Assembly: GCA_009778715.1 (NCBI GenBank)
Contig: WRFR01000011.1
Location: 1 to 50,055, forward strand
DNA from: Coriobacteriia bacterium
GTDB lineage: Bacteria; Actinomycetota; Coriobacteriia; WRKU01; WQUG01
Direction of reading: 5' to 3'
Length of the DNA stretch: 50,055 nt
The position numbers were made by a program, and so were the translations under genes. Positions 49,890 through 50,055 of the stretch are shown piece by piece (position 1 is the first letter of the stretch; every line of letters starts with the position of its first letter). The notes beneath the pieces are model-generated. The model was not told where the DNA came from and searched no databases. It worked only from the letters and a program-made list of their open reading frames with translations.

Positions 49890-49982
49890 CTTGCTGTGTA
49901 AGTACCTCAGCACACACAGCAGGTTGACTCCGAATTGACAGAGCAACCACAGGATAAATCCTGCAAGTTGATAATCAATCAA
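49860..49982 (-). CDS. candidate 40-residue hydrophobic micro-peptide (type I toxin-like)
   Basis: Starts at TTG (49980-49982) with GGAGG 9 nt upstream; an in-frame GTG lies seven codons earlier. The peptide has a hydrophobic stretch AGFILWLLCQFGVNLLCVL and a basic tail HSKRRPRQVNKH, the plan of small membrane toxins. The stop is inside a terminator hairpin, and a convergent extended -10 promoter could make an antisense RNA. I know no homologue, so function is inference; it may be a chance frame. Confidence 0.45.
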   Translation of the reverse strand: MIDYQLAGFILWLLCQFGVNLLCVLRYLHSKRRPRQVNKH

Positions 49983-50055
49983 TCGCCACCACCTCCTCAC
50001 CTTATCTGAAGTTGAGCGGAAAACCTCCTTTCCTAAAGATCGAAATCATTTAGAA
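49983..50055. other. end of window
   Basis: Contains two ribosome-site-like sequences on the minus strand (GGAGG at 49992-49996 and AAAGGAGG around 50024-50031). The gene or promoter beyond cannot be seen. Confidence 0.4.

Larger units (their letters stand above)
49766..49919. repeat. direct repeat TAAGTACCTCA(A/G)CACACA
   Basis: Two copies, 49766-49784 and 49899-49919. The second lies inside the candidate micro-peptide gene; the first reads in the same frame as CVLRYLSS, so it may be a fragment of a duplicate. Confidence 0.6.

Overview
The window looks like a chromosomal segment of a GC-rich, Gram-positive-type anaerobe. I would place it near the deep-branching Actinobacteria (Coriobacteriia and relatives), but I cannot prove that here. 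The supporting signs are two cell-surface proteins with VPxTG-type sorting tails, a PASTA-domain membrane protein, strong Shine-Dalgarno sites, a monoderm-style set of multiheme cytochromes with membrane-anchored helpers, and no outer-membrane protein.

Layout. 1-0.65 kb: a VapBC toxin-antitoxin pair. 0.7-6.2 kb: LytTR regulator with LiaF-like membrane partner, two aldolases, a sorted surface protein and an NAD synthetase fused to a GNAT domain. 6.3-9.5 kb: a GT4 glycosyltransferase, a polyprenyl-phosphate sugar transferase and TrpB2. 9.9-16 kb: MerR regulator, NikR, DnaE, YerC and IlvE. 16.1-31 kb: a block concerned with electron transfer and the cell surface. It holds three seven-heme cytochromes, an NHL-propeller protein, a TPR protein, an anchored secreted protein, a radical SAM/SPASM protein and a UbiA-HAD-polytopic membrane protein operon. 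31-37.4 kb: MetG, RsmI, a DUF362 ferredoxin with a DnaA-like N-terminus, a ROK kinase and a second anchored secreted protein. 37.5 kb: tRNA-Phe. 37.6-39 kb: an AT-richer cassette with HicA, HicB and a SecB-like chaperone. 39-45.6 kb: PASTA protein, AMP-forming acyl-CoA ligase with its XRE-cupin regulator, and a large Ig-like surface protein. 45.8-48 kb: MFS efflux pump divergent from a TetR regulator. 48-50 kb: HipBA, a tetR remnant and a candidate hydrophobic micro-peptide gene.

Main signals. (1) A HicAB toxin-antitoxin pair in an operon with a SecB-like chaperone. The antitoxin carries an extra HTH and a tail that could be a chaperone-addiction domain, and a palindromic operator overlaps the predicted -35. 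(2) The DUF362 ferredoxin begins with a segment closely resembling the DnaA AAA+ lid. (3) Two paralogous cytochromes have one CX4CH heme motif among six CXXCH motifs. Their near-identical N-termini bracket an operon that may make or transfer a lipid-linked sugar. (4) A family of 25-31 bp palindromic elements (arms TGACAAAG/CTTTGTCA) sits in gene junctions, supplies stop codons, forms a 66-bp palindrome at the rsmI start and brackets the tetR/MFS operator region.

Four toxin-antitoxin-like loci (VapBC, HicAB-SecB, HipBA and a possible type I toxin) lie in 50 kb. No transposase, integrase, CRISPR array or rRNA gene was seen.
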